A DNA stretch of 64,000 nt from assembly GCF_030813795.1 (NCBI RefSeq), contig NZ_JAUSUX010000008.1:1-64000 (forward strand). Reading direction: 5' to 3'. A program made the translations under genes and the position numbers. Positions 1 through 7,955 of this stretch are shown here, one piece after another. Source of the DNA: Desulfofundulus luciae (GTDB lineage: Bacteria; Bacillota; Desulfotomaculia; Desulfotomaculales; Desulfovirgulaceae). Numbering within the stretch: the stretch's first letter is position 1; every line of letters begins with the position of its first letter. Below the pieces are notes generated by a model. It was not told the DNA's origin. It searched no databases and saw only the letters and a program-made list of their open reading frames with translations.

Positions 1-95
1 CACCTCTTTTGCCTCCCCCTCTCGAGGGAGATTTTATCATAGGGTGGGTCAGTTTTATTTGACGATCGGGGGTCAATTCTATTTTACGATCTACA
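1..95. mobile_element. End of an IS21-type insertion sequence (partial)
   Basis: Two tandem imperfect 22-bp repeats lie at 46-67 and 70-91, differing at 3 of 22 positions; both start GGGTCA and end ACGATC. On the complementary strand the sequence begins TGTAGATCG just inside position 95. Tandem 20-odd-bp repeats next to a TG...CA terminus are the usual end structure of IS21-family elements. The transposase genes would lie left of the window. The boundary coincides with the point where the ATPase gene to the right loses its 5' half, so the insertion probably truncated it. The family assignment rests on the end repeats only. Confidence 0.6.
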
Positions 96-101
96 CTCAA
101 G

Positions 102-875
102 TTGAGGGATCTCGAAATCGACTTCCGCCTCTTGGAAAGGGACCGGGACGAAAGCAGGTTGCTCGACTACGCCCTGGACCTGCCCGATGAATTGGCCAGA
201 AAAGAAAAGAAGCAAATGGTGGTGGTCTTTGACGAGTTCCAGGAAGCCTCTCGGGTCGCCGGCAGGGAAATTTACAAGAAGATGAGAGCGCACTTTCAAA
301 TGCACAAAAACGTGTCCTACCTTTTCCTGGGTTCCAAAGAAGACCTCATGAAGAACATTTTTGCCAGCAGCAAGCAGGCATTCTACAGGTTTGCCCTAAT
401 TCTTCCCATCCCCCCTATTCCGGAAGACGCCTGGATAGAATACATCGCCAGAAAGTTCGCCAGCGCAGGCTTAAAAGCTGACGAGGACAGTATAAGGGAA
501 ATTGTGAAGCTTACCGGAGGACACCCGCAAGACACCATGATTGTGTGCTCAGAAGTTTATCACTTCCTCCTCGAAGCTTCCGAAAAAAAGCTTTCCCTCG
601 AAACCGTCAGAATTGGGTACGAGCGGGCGCTGTACGCGCTCTCCCCCCTGTTCGACAGGATAATTGATGAATTAAACGGAAACCCCCACTCCGGCAAGGT
701 TTTAAAGAGAATTACCCGGGGGGAAAGAGCTTATTCCCGAAAGGAACACCCTAACGAGGTCAAAAGGGCTATCGATTTTTTGATGGCCAAAGGGGTCATC
801 GAAAAAAGCGGGCGCGGAGTGTATAAATTTACTGAACCGATGTTCCAGGAATATATCTTGCGGGAACTATCTTAG
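102..875 (+). pseudogene. AAA-type ATPase, 5'-truncated (C-terminal 257 residues)
   Basis: The product resembles the C-terminal two thirds of archaeal-ATPase-like (STAND/AAA) ATP-binding proteins. A Walker B stretch (VVVFDEFQE) lies near residue 45, a sensor-like region (YLFLGSKED) follows, and the C-terminus is a winged-helix-like region (KRAIDFLMAKGVIEK...YKFTEPMFQEYI). The Walker A (P-loop) segment that should precede it is absent. The reading frame is open only back to about position 63, inside the IS21-type end. The TTG at 102 is merely the first possible start; no convincing ribosome-binding site precedes it. I read it as a gene beheaded by an insertion and probably inactive. The cellular role of the family is not established. 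Confidence 0.7.
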
Positions 876-1014
876 TGTGGCCTGCAAAATTCAGATTCCA
901 GGCTGGTAAGCCAGGCATACAACCGAAGCACAATTTAAATCCTGGGTGCAGTTGGAACAGGTAATTATGCCAATACGAGCCATAGTGAACCTCCTCGTCA
1001 ATTTTTTCAACTGG

Positions 1015-2247
1015 TTAGATAAAGCTGCGTGCGGGCCGGAATACATATTTTACCCTGGCCAGGGCGCTGACGTCCTCCCAGGGGTTGCCTTCCACGGCCA
1101 CCAGGAAGGCGGGCCGCCCCGGTTCAATGCGGCCCAGCAGGTGCTCCAGTCCCAGGATGGCCGCACCGTTGCGGGTGGCGGCCAGAAGAATATCCGCCGG
1201 GGAAAGGCCGGCTTCCCGGTAAAGAAGCAGTTCCTCCAGGAAGCCCTGTCCGTGGCATACGCCGGTGGCCCCGGCGTCGGTGCCCACCCCCAGGGTAACG
1301 CCCATTTCCAGGGCTTTTTTGATCATTTCCACCTGGCGCCGCCAGGTGCGGGTGATGACCTCAATTTCCCGGGCCGTATATTGTGCCCGCAATTTTCCCC
1401 TCACCTGGCCGGCCACCGGGATTACCGTGGGCACCCAGGCAATACCCTGAGCGGCCATGCGGTGCAGGGATTCCTCGCTGATGAAATAACCGTGCTCTAT
1501 GGAATCCACCCCGGCTTCTACGGCCAGGCGAACAGCATCGTCCCCGCTGGCGTGGGCCATGACCTTTAGCCCGCGGCTGCGGGCGCGGTAGACTATTCGT
1601 TGCAGTTCCTCCCGGGTGAACTGGGGGCCGCCCACCCGCCCGTACTCGGAGAAGCTTACTATTCCTGATACCAGGATCTTGAGGTGGTCCACTCCCTGCC
1701 GGGCCAGGGAATCCACCGCCTTTTCCAGTTCCCCCGGGGTTAAACCTGGCCCCAGGAAAGAGCCGTACTTTCCCTGCCGGTGCAGCGCATGCCCGCAGGC
1801 CAGTACCAGAGGCCCGGCCAACCTGCCGGTTATAACCAGTTGTTTTACTTCAAGACCGATACCAGCCCGGTCTCCTCCATCCCGAATGGCTACTATACCC
1901 CGTTCCAGGGTACTTGTTAAGTCCGCCTTCACCCGCTCAAGTAATTCCCCCCGGGCGGTCCATTGCTGCTGCGCCCTCGAAAAATCCCTGCCGTCCAGAG
2001 CCAGGTGGACGTGGCAGTCGATGAAGCCGGGGACCACAGTGCAATTGGGGAGTTCGAGTACGGGTACCGGTTCTCGGGAATGGTCTGTGCAAAGGTATTC
2101 CTCAGGGTCATTACCGGCGGAAATGGCTATTACTTTCCCGCCCTGGACATATATCAGTCCTTCCTGGGGCGGGGACGGCGTGCCCCGCCAAATACGGGAG
2201 GCTTTGATGAGTAAGGTCTGGCCGGGGCCAAGATTTATTAAAGACAT
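1015..2247 (-). CDS. Metal-dependent amidohydrolase (imidazolonepropionase-like)
   Basis: This 410-residue protein has the amidohydrolase-superfamily layout: a beta-sandwich start (LIKASRIWRG...VQGGKVIAI), then PGFIDCHVHLALDG carrying the HxH metal-ligand pair, a central lysine region (GVDHLKILVSG), MAHASGDDA and SIEHG histidines, and the late aspartate in GVGTDAGATG. These are the canonical metal and catalytic positions, so it should be an active cytoplasmic hydrolase of a C-N bond in a cyclic amide or amino-acid derivative. The substrate cannot be read from sequence. The ATG at 2247 follows a GAGGATG ribosome-binding site. It lies downstream of and co-directional with the MFS transporter at 2469-3776, separated by 221 bases, so the pair may import and hydrolyse one compound. 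Confidence 0.8.
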   Translation of the reverse strand: MSLINLGPGQTLLIKASRIWRGTPSPPQEGLIYVQGGKVIAISAGNDPEEYLCTDHSREPVPVLELPNCTVVPGFIDCHVHLALDGRDFSRAQQQWTARGELLERVKADLTSTLERGIVAIRDGGDRAGIGLEVKQLVITGRLAGPLVLACGHALHRQGKYGSFLGPGLTPGELEKAVDSLARQGVDHLKILVSGIVSFSEYGRVGGPQFTREELQRIVYRARSRGLKVMAHASGDDAVRLAVEAGVDSIEHGYFISEESLHRMAAQGIAWVPTVIPVAGQVRGKLRAQYTAREIEVITRTWRRQVEMIKKALEMGVTLGVGTDAGATGVCHGQGFLEELLLYREAGLSPADILLAATRNGAAILGLEHLLGRIEPGRPAFLVAVEGNPWEDVSALARVKYVFRPARSFI

Positions 2248-2468
2248 GGGACATCCTCGCCTCGGTAGAATCCTTTCGAATCGGCCTGGCAGCAGGGACG
2301 CTTCTTGCGCCGGTTAAAGTATGGCAAGATTGTTGCGGGTATTGGATTGGCATTGTTTATATACTCATTGATTGATGTTCTTATACACTTTTTTAAGGGC
2401 ACGCATTGATCAGGGACTCAATAACAGCATGAACTAAGTGAGTGGTGCCTGTGACAGCAAATAGTGTT

Positions 2469-3776
2469 CTACCGCGGCCTTTCGCCCATGGCCCGGCTTG
2501 ACGGCAAGAAGGAAAGATAAAACATTAGCACCGCTCCAACCAGCACCACGGCACCAAGGCTGGAAAAAGCCAGGATCCAGCCGGCGGGACCGGCATAAAC
2601 GTCAAGAATCAGCCCAAAAACCGCGGGGGACACGGTGGCGGCAATATAACCCACAAAGGTCTGCCAGGCCATGATGCGGCCCAGTTTTTCCCGGGGGGCG
2701 ATTTCCGCCAGTCCGGTGGAAAATATCGGTGAATCCGCCGTAACCGTCAAGCTGTAAACCAGGCCCACCGGCAGCAACAGCCACGGCGATGCCGGTAGCA
2801 GCCAGCCCATGGTAAATGAACAGGCGGCGCTGGTGAGCATGATCGCCAGGGCCGTGCCCGTGCGCCCCAGGCGATCTGAGAGCCAACCGGCGGCCAGGGT
2901 GGATGGAGCCCCCAGCATTACCGACAGGGCAGTGAGGGTGGCCGCCAGGGAAGTGGCCTGGGCGTAGCGGTCTTGGAAAACGACGGTAAGAAAGGGCGTC
3001 AACCACGAACGCAACCCGTACATTTCCCACATGTGGGCCGCATAGGCCAGGATGACCAGAACCATGGCCAGGTTACGCTGGCTGGTTTCAACCTGCTGGA
3101 TTCCCTGCGCCGGTTCCGGTGGCCCGGTCTGCGAAGCAAGACCGGGTGTTTCATCTCCCCCGGAACTGTTTGCCGGGATTTTTGCTTTCCGGGTGCCGGG
3201 TAAAAAGGCGGCTGCGGGTTGGCGCCACAGCCAGAGAGAAAGGGCAATGGCCCCAAAGCTTACCCCTGCCAGAACGAGGTAGGCCTCCTGCCAGGTTAAA
3301 AAGGCGGTAAGGGCCCCGGTGAGGGCGAAGGAAAGGGAGGTGCCCACCAGGTAGGAGGAAACGTAAAAGCCCACTGCCCGGCCGCGGGAACTGGGGGCCA
3401 GGGAAATGACTTTGATCCCGGGCATGTAGATCCCTCCCAGGCCCGCACCGGCCAGCGCCCGCAGCAGGGTACCCGATAAGGCATCCCGGGCCAGCAGGGA
3501 AAAGATGGTATGGGTGAAGGTCGATAAAATGGCTCCTCCGGCCATCACATAGCGGGCGTCAATGCGGTCGGTGAGGGGGAGGGCCACCAGGGCTGCTGCA
3601 ATGTACCCGGCCTGAAAGGCGGCCACCATTATCCCGGCCTCCCCGTGGCTGATCCCCCACTGCTTTTCCACCAGGGGCAGGACGGCCGACAAACAATAGG
3701 CCGGCAACAGTACCAGCAATTGAATTAAAGCCAGTTGTACCAGTGGGATGTGTTCCCGTTGCCGGGTTTCGCGCAT
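2469..3776 (-). CDS. MFS transporter
   Basis: This 435-residue integral membrane protein has about 12 predicted hydrophobic segments in two halves of six, joined by a hydrophilic loop near residues 190-235 rich in Gly, Ser, Glu and Gln. Between TM2 and TM3 the sequence LTDRIDARYVM resembles the major facilitator signature loop, and the second half repeats it as LSDRLGRTGTA. The family moves small solutes by proton-coupled symport, antiport or uniport; direction and substrate are not inferable. The ATG at 3776 is preceded by AGGTGA at a rather long spacing. Its nearest co-directional neighbour is the amidohydrolase downstream, the best hint of a substrate class. Confidence 0.8.
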   Translation of the reverse strand: MRETRQREHIPLVQLALIQLLVLLPAYCLSAVLPLVEKQWGISHGEAGIMVAAFQAGYIAAALVALPLTDRIDARYVMAGGAILSTFTHTIFSLLARDALSGTLLRALAGAGLGGIYMPGIKVISLAPSSRGRAVGFYVSSYLVGTSLSFALTGALTAFLTWQEAYLVLAGVSFGAIALSLWLWRQPAAAFLPGTRKAKIPANSSGGDETPGLASQTGPPEPAQGIQQVETSQRNLAMVLVILAYAAHMWEMYGLRSWLTPFLTVVFQDRYAQATSLAATLTALSVMLGAPSTLAAGWLSDRLGRTGTALAIMLTSAACSFTMGWLLPASPWLLLPVGLVYSLTVTADSPIFSTGLAEIAPREKLGRIMAWQTFVGYIAATVSPAVFGLILDVYAGPAGWILAFSSLGAVVLVGAVLMFYLSFLPSSRAMGERPR

Positions 3777-4010
3777 TTTGTTTATTCACCTGTTGGTATT
3801 TAACTGGTCTAATTATTCTTTTTTTCGCCGCCGAACTCCTGCTTTGGTGAAGGTAGCTGGAGTAGGAATAGAAGGACTCGGAAGCTCTGTTTTCAGTCGC
3901 CTGGTGGAAGCCTTCAGCCCGGTAATAATATCCCCTGGCCACCTGTAAGTCCTTGGACCCGCTGGCACTGGAAGATCAGAATTTTAGATTACCACCTTTA
4001 AAAAATTTAT

Positions 4011-4040
4011 TGTCTCTTTGCTAGAGCGTATGATAAAATT
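4011..4040 (+). promoter_or_regulatory. Candidate sigma-A promoter of the pantothenate operon
   Basis: A TTGTCT at about 4011 is followed 18 bases later by TAAAAT (about 4035-4040), with an overlapping TATGAT. This would start transcription near 4047, exactly at the base of the leader hairpin described next. The match is moderate. Confidence 0.4.
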
Positions 4041-4046
4041 TATCCA

Positions 4047-4077
4047 TGGGATGGTATCCCCGCGGGAACCATACCTT
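4047..4077 (+). ncRNA. pan RNA motif-like hairpin in the pantothenate operon leader
   Basis: The hairpin pairs GGG (4048-4050) with CCT (4074-4076), ATGGT (4051-4055) with ACCAT (4068-4072) and TCCC (4057-4060) with GGGA (4064-4067), around a CGC loop. Two adenosines, A4056 on the 5' side and A4073 on the 3' side, are bulged. A stem-loop with two bulged A residues upstream of panB operons is the published description of the pan RNA motif, a putative cis-regulatory element of pantothenate genes in Firmicutes. An intrinsic terminator lies about 90 bases downstream, before the first gene, which fits control by transcription attenuation. The assignment rests on structure and location. Confidence 0.6.
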
Positions 4078-4163
4078 AGTTACTAAAAGTACCTCTAAAA
4101 CCTAATACGTTTTGCCGCTTGGAGCCGGGAAGGACCGAGACGGAGATAATGGGGAACATTTAC

Positions 4164-4193
4164 TGCCTTTCGGGAGCCCGGAAGGCATTTTTT
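4164..4193 (+). terminator. Intrinsic terminator (attenuator) in the pantothenate operon leader
   Basis: TGCCTTTCGGG pairs with CCCGGAAGGCA (one T-G wobble) and is followed by six T residues. It lies between the pan-like hairpin and the first gene at 4260, with no upstream co-directional gene to terminate, so it most likely acts as an attenuator of the operon. Confidence 0.7.
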
Positions 4194-4259
4194 GTTGAAT
4201 TGTACGGGGCTTCTTTGTTATTTGCCGTAATCAGGATTTCAGAAGCTGGGGTGGGACTG

Positions 4260-5177
4260 ATGAGTAAGCCTTCGGTGGCCGTAGTGGGATGCGGTAAAGT
4301 GGGCAGCGCCCTGGCCCTGCTTTTAAAGGAGCGGGGTTACCCGGTGGTGGCCGTGGCCAGCAGGAGTCCGGAGCCGGCCCAGAAACTGGCCCGGTCCCTG
4401 GGTTGCAGGGCGTATGACCGGCCGTGGGAGGCAGCGCTAAAGGCCGATCTGGTTTTTATTACCACGCCCGACCGGGAGATTGCCCCGGTGTCGGAACTTA
4501 TTGCCCGGGAAGGGGGATTTCGTTCCGGCCAGGTGGTGGCCCACACCAGCGGTGCCCACGCATCCAGTGAACTGCACGGTGTCCGGGAAGCCGGCGCCCT
4601 GGCCGTGTCCATCCACCCGTTACAGTCCTTTGCCGATGTTGCGGGGGCCAGGGAAAACCTCCCCGGGTCCTACTTTGCCCTGGAGGGGGATGAGGCGGCC
4701 ATTCCCGTGGCCCGGCAGGTGGTTGACGACTTACAAGGCCATGCCTTTATCATCAAGGCTGAAGATAAGCCCCTTTACCATGCGGCGGCCTGCATTGCTT
4801 CCAACTACCTGGTGTCTTTGATGCACCTGGCGACCAGCGTTTACGGCCGGTTTGGCCTCTCCCGGAGGGAAGCTTTTGAAGCGTTGTATCCCCTGGTGCG
4901 GGGCACAATAAACAATATCAGGCGGGTGGGACCGGTGGAAGCCCTTACGGGTCCGGTGGCCCGGGGAGATGTGCCCACCATTGCCGGGCACCTGCCGGCC
5001 CTGGACCGGGTGGGGAACCGGGAATCCCGGCTCTACCGCCTGCTGGGGCTGTACACCATCCAGGTGGCCAGGGAAAAGGGCAGCATTGATGCCGGGCAGG
5101 CCCGGCAACTGGAAGAGGTATTTATGGCTTCGGCCAATGGTGAAGATGTATCCAAATCCAAGGAGGTATCCTCATGA
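4260..5177 (+). CDS. Rossmann-like / DUF2520 protein, probable ketopantoate reductase (PanG type)
   Basis: The N-terminal 130 residues form an NADP-type Rossmann fold with GCGKVGSAL (about residues 9-17), VASRS and ITTPDREI. A mostly helical DUF2520 domain follows from about residue 135 (CIASNYLVSLMHLA...EAFEALYPLVRGTINNI). The ATG at 4260 is chosen over an upstream ATG at 4119 because the terminator at 4164-4193 lies inside that longer frame and the conserved fold starts right after residue 48 of it. The gene overlaps panB by four bases (ATGA), so the two are translationally coupled. This architecture is that of PanG, an alternative ketopantoate reductase reported in bacteria lacking PanE. 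Its position in an operon with panB, panC and panD, which otherwise lacks this step, supports reduction of 2-ketopantoate to pantoate. Specificity is inferred. Confidence 0.75.
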   Translation: MSKPSVAVVGCGKVGSALALLLKERGYPVVAVASRSPEPAQKLARSLGCRAYDRPWEAALKADLVFITTPDREIAPVSELIAREGGFRSGQVVAHTSGAHASSELHGVREAGALAVSIHPLQSFADVAGARENLPGSYFALEGDEAAIPVARQVVDDLQGHAFIIKAEDKPLYHAAACIASNYLVSLMHLATSVYGRFGLSRREAFEALYPLVRGTINNIRRVGPVEALTGPVARGDVPTIAGHLPALDRVGNRESRLYRLLGLYTIQVAREKGSIDAGQARQLEEVFMASANGEDVSKSKEVSS

Positions 5178-6010
5178 GCAACCAGCAGGTCACCACTGCG
5201 TATTTCCGGGAAGCAAAAAAGACCGGCCGGAAAATTACCATGCTCACGGCCTACGATTATCCCATGGCCAGGATGGTGGATGAAGCGGGGATTGATGCCA
5301 TTTTAGTGGGAGATTCCCTGGGCAATGCCGTCTTAGGCTATGATTCCACTATTCCCGTGACCATGGACGATATGGTTCATCATATTAAAGCCGTTACCCG
5401 GGGGGTCAAACGGGCCATGGTTATCGGCGACATGCCTTTTATGTCCTACCACATTTCCCGGGAAGAGGCCCTGCGCAACGCCGGCCGCATCCTGCAGGAA
5501 GGAGGCGCCCAGGCGGTCAAGCTGGAGGGCGGCCGGGAGGTGGCCGATACCATCCGGGCTATGGTGTCCTGCGGCATTCCTGTGATGGGCCACCTGGGTT
5601 TGACGCCCCAATCCATTCACCAGATGGGCGGTTACAAAGTGCAGGGCAAGGACGAGGCCCAGGCGAAAAAACTTCTTGAGGACGCCCGGGCCATTCAGGA
5701 AGCAGGAGTTTTTGCCATTGTCCTGGAGTGTGTACCCGTCCCCCTGGCCAAACTGCTTACCGAAACCCTGGAGGTATGCACCATCGGCATAGGCGCGGGA
5801 CCCCACTGCAACGGGCAGGTCCTGGTGACCCACGATCTGCTGGGGATGTTCCTGGGGAAGTCGCCAAAATTTGCCAAGCGTTATGCCAACCTCCACGAAG
5901 AGATTGCCCGGGCGCTCAAGGCCTACCGGGAGGAAGTGCAGAGCGGCGCCTTCCCCGGCCCGGAACATGGTTTTGACATGCCGGAGGAAGTGCTTAGCAA
6001 ATTGTATTAA
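5174..6010 (+). CDS. panB: 3-methyl-2-oxobutanoate hydroxymethyltransferase
   Basis: PanB transfers a hydroxymethyl group from 5,10-methylenetetrahydrofolate to alpha-ketoisovalerate, giving ketopantoate, the first committed step of pantothenate synthesis. The 278-residue product has the usual TIM-barrel length and motifs: ITMLTAYDYPMARM near the start, VGDSLGNAVLGYDSTIPVTMDDM (Asp ligands for Mg), FMSYHIS, AQAVKLEGG, GHLGLTPQS, and the glutamate in LECVP. It is cytoplasmic. The start overlaps the preceding gene's stop by four bases and has AAGGAGG upstream; panC starts 17 bases downstream. Confidence 0.95.
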   Translation: MSNQQVTTAYFREAKKTGRKITMLTAYDYPMARMVDEAGIDAILVGDSLGNAVLGYDSTIPVTMDDMVHHIKAVTRGVKRAMVIGDMPFMSYHISREEALRNAGRILQEGGAQAVKLEGGREVADTIRAMVSCGIPVMGHLGLTPQSIHQMGGYKVQGKDEAQAKKLLEDARAIQEAGVFAIVLECVPVPLAKLLTETLEVCTIGIGAGPHCNGQVLVTHDLLGMFLGKSPKFAKRYANLHEEIARALKAYREEVQSGAFPGPEHGFDMPEEVLSKLY

Positions 6011-6027
6011 CCGGAGGGGAGTATCCC

Positions 6028-6888
6028 TTGCTCATCTGCCGCACGATAAAAGAAATCCGGGATTTTGTACGCCAGGCCCGTTCCCGGGGCCTGACCGTGG
6101 GCTTTGTCCCCACCATGGGCTATTTCCACGAGGGTCATCTCACCCTCATGCGCCGGGCAAAAGAGGCCTGTGATGTGGTGGTGGTCAGCATTTTCGTCAA
6201 CCCGTTGCAGTTCGGCCCGCGGGAGGATTACGACCGCTACCCCCGCGACCTGGACCGGGATGTGTCCCTGGCGCGGGAAGTGGGCGTGGATGCTATCTTC
6301 CATCCCTCCGTGGAGGAGATGTACCCGCCCGGTTTTACCACCCATGTCGATGTCGAAGGTCTTACTGAATGCCTCTGCGGGCTTTCCCGGCCCGGTCACT
6401 TCCGGGGGGTGGCCACGGTGGTGACCAAGCTGTTCAACATTGTGCGCCCCGACAGGGCCTTTTTCGGTCAGAAAGACGCCCAGCAAGCCCTGGTCATCCG
6501 GCGTATGGTTGAAGACCTGAACATGGATCTGGAAATAGTTACGGTGCCCACGGTGCGGGAGGAAGACGGCCTGGCCATGAGTTCCCGCAACGTGTACCTG
6601 AGCCCGGAGGAAAGGCGGGCCGCCACCGTGCTTTCCCGAAGTTTAGAGGCTGCCCGCCGGGCCTACGAGTCCGGGGAACGGGACGCGGGCCGGCTGGTGG
6701 AACTGGTGCGGGGCATGATTGCCGCCGAGCCCCGGGCCCTGGTCGACTACGTGGAAATCCGGTCAGTTCCCGATTTGAAGCCGGTGTCCAGGCTTGACGG
6801 GCCGGCCCTTTTGGCCCTGGCCGTACGCTTTGGCTCTACCCGGTTAATCGATAACCTTGTGCTCGGCAGCCCGGACGGGGTGCTGTAG
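6028..6888 (+). CDS. panC: Pantoate--beta-alanine ligase (pantothenate synthetase)
   Basis: PanC condenses pantoate and beta-alanine with ATP through a pantoyl-adenylate intermediate to make pantothenate. The 286-residue protein shows the nucleotidyltransferase-type motifs: VPTMGYFHEGHLTLMRRA (HxGH-like), VSIFVNPLQFGPREDYDRYPR, VVTKLFNIVRPDRAFFGQKDAQQ and a KMSKS-like MSSRNVYLSPEER. The TTG start at 6028 is supported by GGAGGGGA at 6013-6020 with good spacing; no ATG fits. It is the third gene of the operon. Seventeen bases separate it from panB. Confidence 0.95.
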   Translation: MLICRTIKEIRDFVRQARSRGLTVGFVPTMGYFHEGHLTLMRRAKEACDVVVVSIFVNPLQFGPREDYDRYPRDLDRDVSLAREVGVDAIFHPSVEEMYPPGFTTHVDVEGLTECLCGLSRPGHFRGVATVVTKLFNIVRPDRAFFGQKDAQQALVIRRMVEDLNMDLEIVTVPTVREEDGLAMSSRNVYLSPEERRAATVLSRSLEAARRAYESGERDAGRLVELVRGMIAAEPRALVDYVEIRSVPDLKPVSRLDGPALLALAVRFGSTRLIDNLVLGSPDGVL

Positions 6889-6902
6889 ATCTGAAGTTTT
6901 GT

Positions 6903-6940
6903 CCGGCCCGGCGCCCACCTGAAGAAGGACGCCGGGCCGG
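6903..6940 (+). other. GC-rich hairpin between panC and panD
   Basis: CCGGCCCGGCG (6903-6913) and its exact reverse complement (6930-6940) flank a 16-base loop. No T-run follows, so it is not a classical terminator. It may set the panC:panD mRNA ratio by partial termination or by stabilising the 3' end of an upstream processed transcript. Confidence 0.6.
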
Positions 6941-6975
6941 AAGCCGAACGCTTCAAGGGAAGGGGGTACGCTGGC

Positions 6976-7359
6976 ATGTTTATTACGCTCTTCAAATCTA
7001 AAATTCACCGGGCTACTGTAACCGGGGCCAACCTGAACTACATGGGCAGCATCACCATTGACCGGGCGCTGCTGGAAGCGGCCGGCATTTTACCCCACGA
7101 AAAGGTGCAGGTTGTCAACAACAACAACGGGGTCCGGTTTGAAACCTACGTCATCAGCGGGCCCCGGGATTCCGGCGTCATCTGTCTTAACGGTGCCGCC
7201 GCCCGGCTGGTGCAGCCCGGGGACACGATCATTATCATTTCCTATGCTATGATGACCCCGGAGGAAGCGGCCGGTTTTTCGCCCACGGTGGTCATGGTGG
7301 ACGGGCAGAACCGGGTGGTGGAGATCCGGCGGGAGGAGGTACCGGGAGAGGTGGGCTAG
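6976..7359 (+). CDS. panD: Aspartate 1-decarboxylase precursor
   Basis: PanD decarboxylates L-aspartate to beta-alanine for PanC. The 127-residue length is typical. The self-cleavage site is visible as Gly24-Ser25 in YMGSITID; cleavage there yields the pyruvoyl prosthetic group from Ser25. Other conserved features include [12 protein letters not shown] at the start, [20 protein letters not shown] and [15 protein letters not shown]. The ATG at 6976 has AAGGGAAGGGGG upstream. As the last gene of the cluster it completes the route from alpha-ketoisovalerate and aspartate to pantothenate, whose next step, phosphorylation, would be done by CoaX (48401-49177). Confidence 0.95.
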   Translation: MFITLFKSKIHRATVTGANLNYMGSITIDRALLEAAGILPHEKVQVVNNNNGVRFETYVISGPRDSGVICLNGAAARLVQPGDTIIIISYAMMTPEEAAGFSPTVVMVDGQNRVVEIRREEVPGEVG

Positions 7360-7477
7360 GCCGGACTCTCCTTTTTTTGCTAACCGTCCCGTACGAAGTA
7401 AATTGGCCAGAAGCCCTTTAGTGGTTTTAGGGTAATTTTCCCCGCAGTACGGCGATGTCATTCCTTGGAAATAGAAT

Positions 7478-7545
7478 GAGACCTCACGCTCCTAAAACAA
7501 CAAAAATAACAAAAAAAATCAAAACAAAGAAGGGTGTGAGGTCTC
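7478..7545. repeat. 10-bp inverted repeat bordering the structured RNA
   Basis: GAGACCTCAC at 7478-7487 is repeated as its exact reverse complement at 7536-7545, around a 48-base A-rich spacer (AACAAAAATAACAAAAAAAA type). The right arm is also the left edge of the structured RNA region. It may be an element boundary, a long-range stem or a factor-binding site. No transposase gene is present. Confidence 0.6.
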
Positions 7546-7955
7546 TTGTTAAATATTCACCATATCATCGGTGCAGTACTTCTGGTTGTATAAGGACGGT
7601 TTGAACTAACCAGCGCGAGGCCGTTGGCCGCAGCCATAGTAGGGCTTCGGCGTCGGATATTGGTGGACGGACCTTCATGACAGGGTCCACCAAGCGCTGG
7701 TAGCCGGGGTTTAGACGCGCTGTCGAACACTACCTATATGGTGGCAGGTAGCCCTTTTTAGTTGACTGTGGTAGGGGTTTGGGCGGAGAAGCGGCAAATA
7801 CATCACCGGTTGGTGGCAATTACGGAAAAGCGTCGAACCTTGGGGTTATAACCCGCTGGGTATTATATTTTGCGGTCCCGGATGAGTGGGCGTCGCAGCA
7901 GGTTGCCTGCAGATTTAGCATCTAGCCGGAATTGGCTTGCGACGGAATTTCGTAA
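7536..7955 (+). ncRNA. Large structured RNA, HEARO/omega-RNA-like, without associated ORF
   Basis: About 400 bases hold no ORF but many perfect stems. These are CACC/GGTG (7558-7561/7570-7573), CTGGTT/AACCAG (7582-7587/7608-7613), TTGGTGGAC/GTCCACCAA (7660-7668/7685-7693) and CTACCT/AGGTAG (7730-7735/7746-7751). A compact four-way junction follows: CGTCGCA (7891-7897) pairs with TGCGACG (7938-7944) and encloses three back-to-back hairpins (7898-7910, 7911-7923, 7924-7937) with no unpaired base between them. Size, pairing density and segments such as GGACGGTTTGAACTAACCAG and GGCCGTTGGCC recall HEARO RNA, the omega RNA of IscB nucleases. No IscB gene follows; the next gene is a GntR regulator at 8179. 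The family name is from memory, not a covariance search; that it is a structured RNA is much surer than which one. Confidence 0.6.

Noticed and set aside
4047-4077. T-box leader before the pantothenate operon, suggested by GGGATGGTATCCCCGCGG
   Set aside because: The bases form a closed hairpin with two bulged A residues, and the rest of a T-box (specifier loop, antiterminator pairing) is absent.
4119-4259. Longer N-terminus for the DUF2520 protein
   Set aside because: The attenuator terminator lies within it and the fold begins after 4260.
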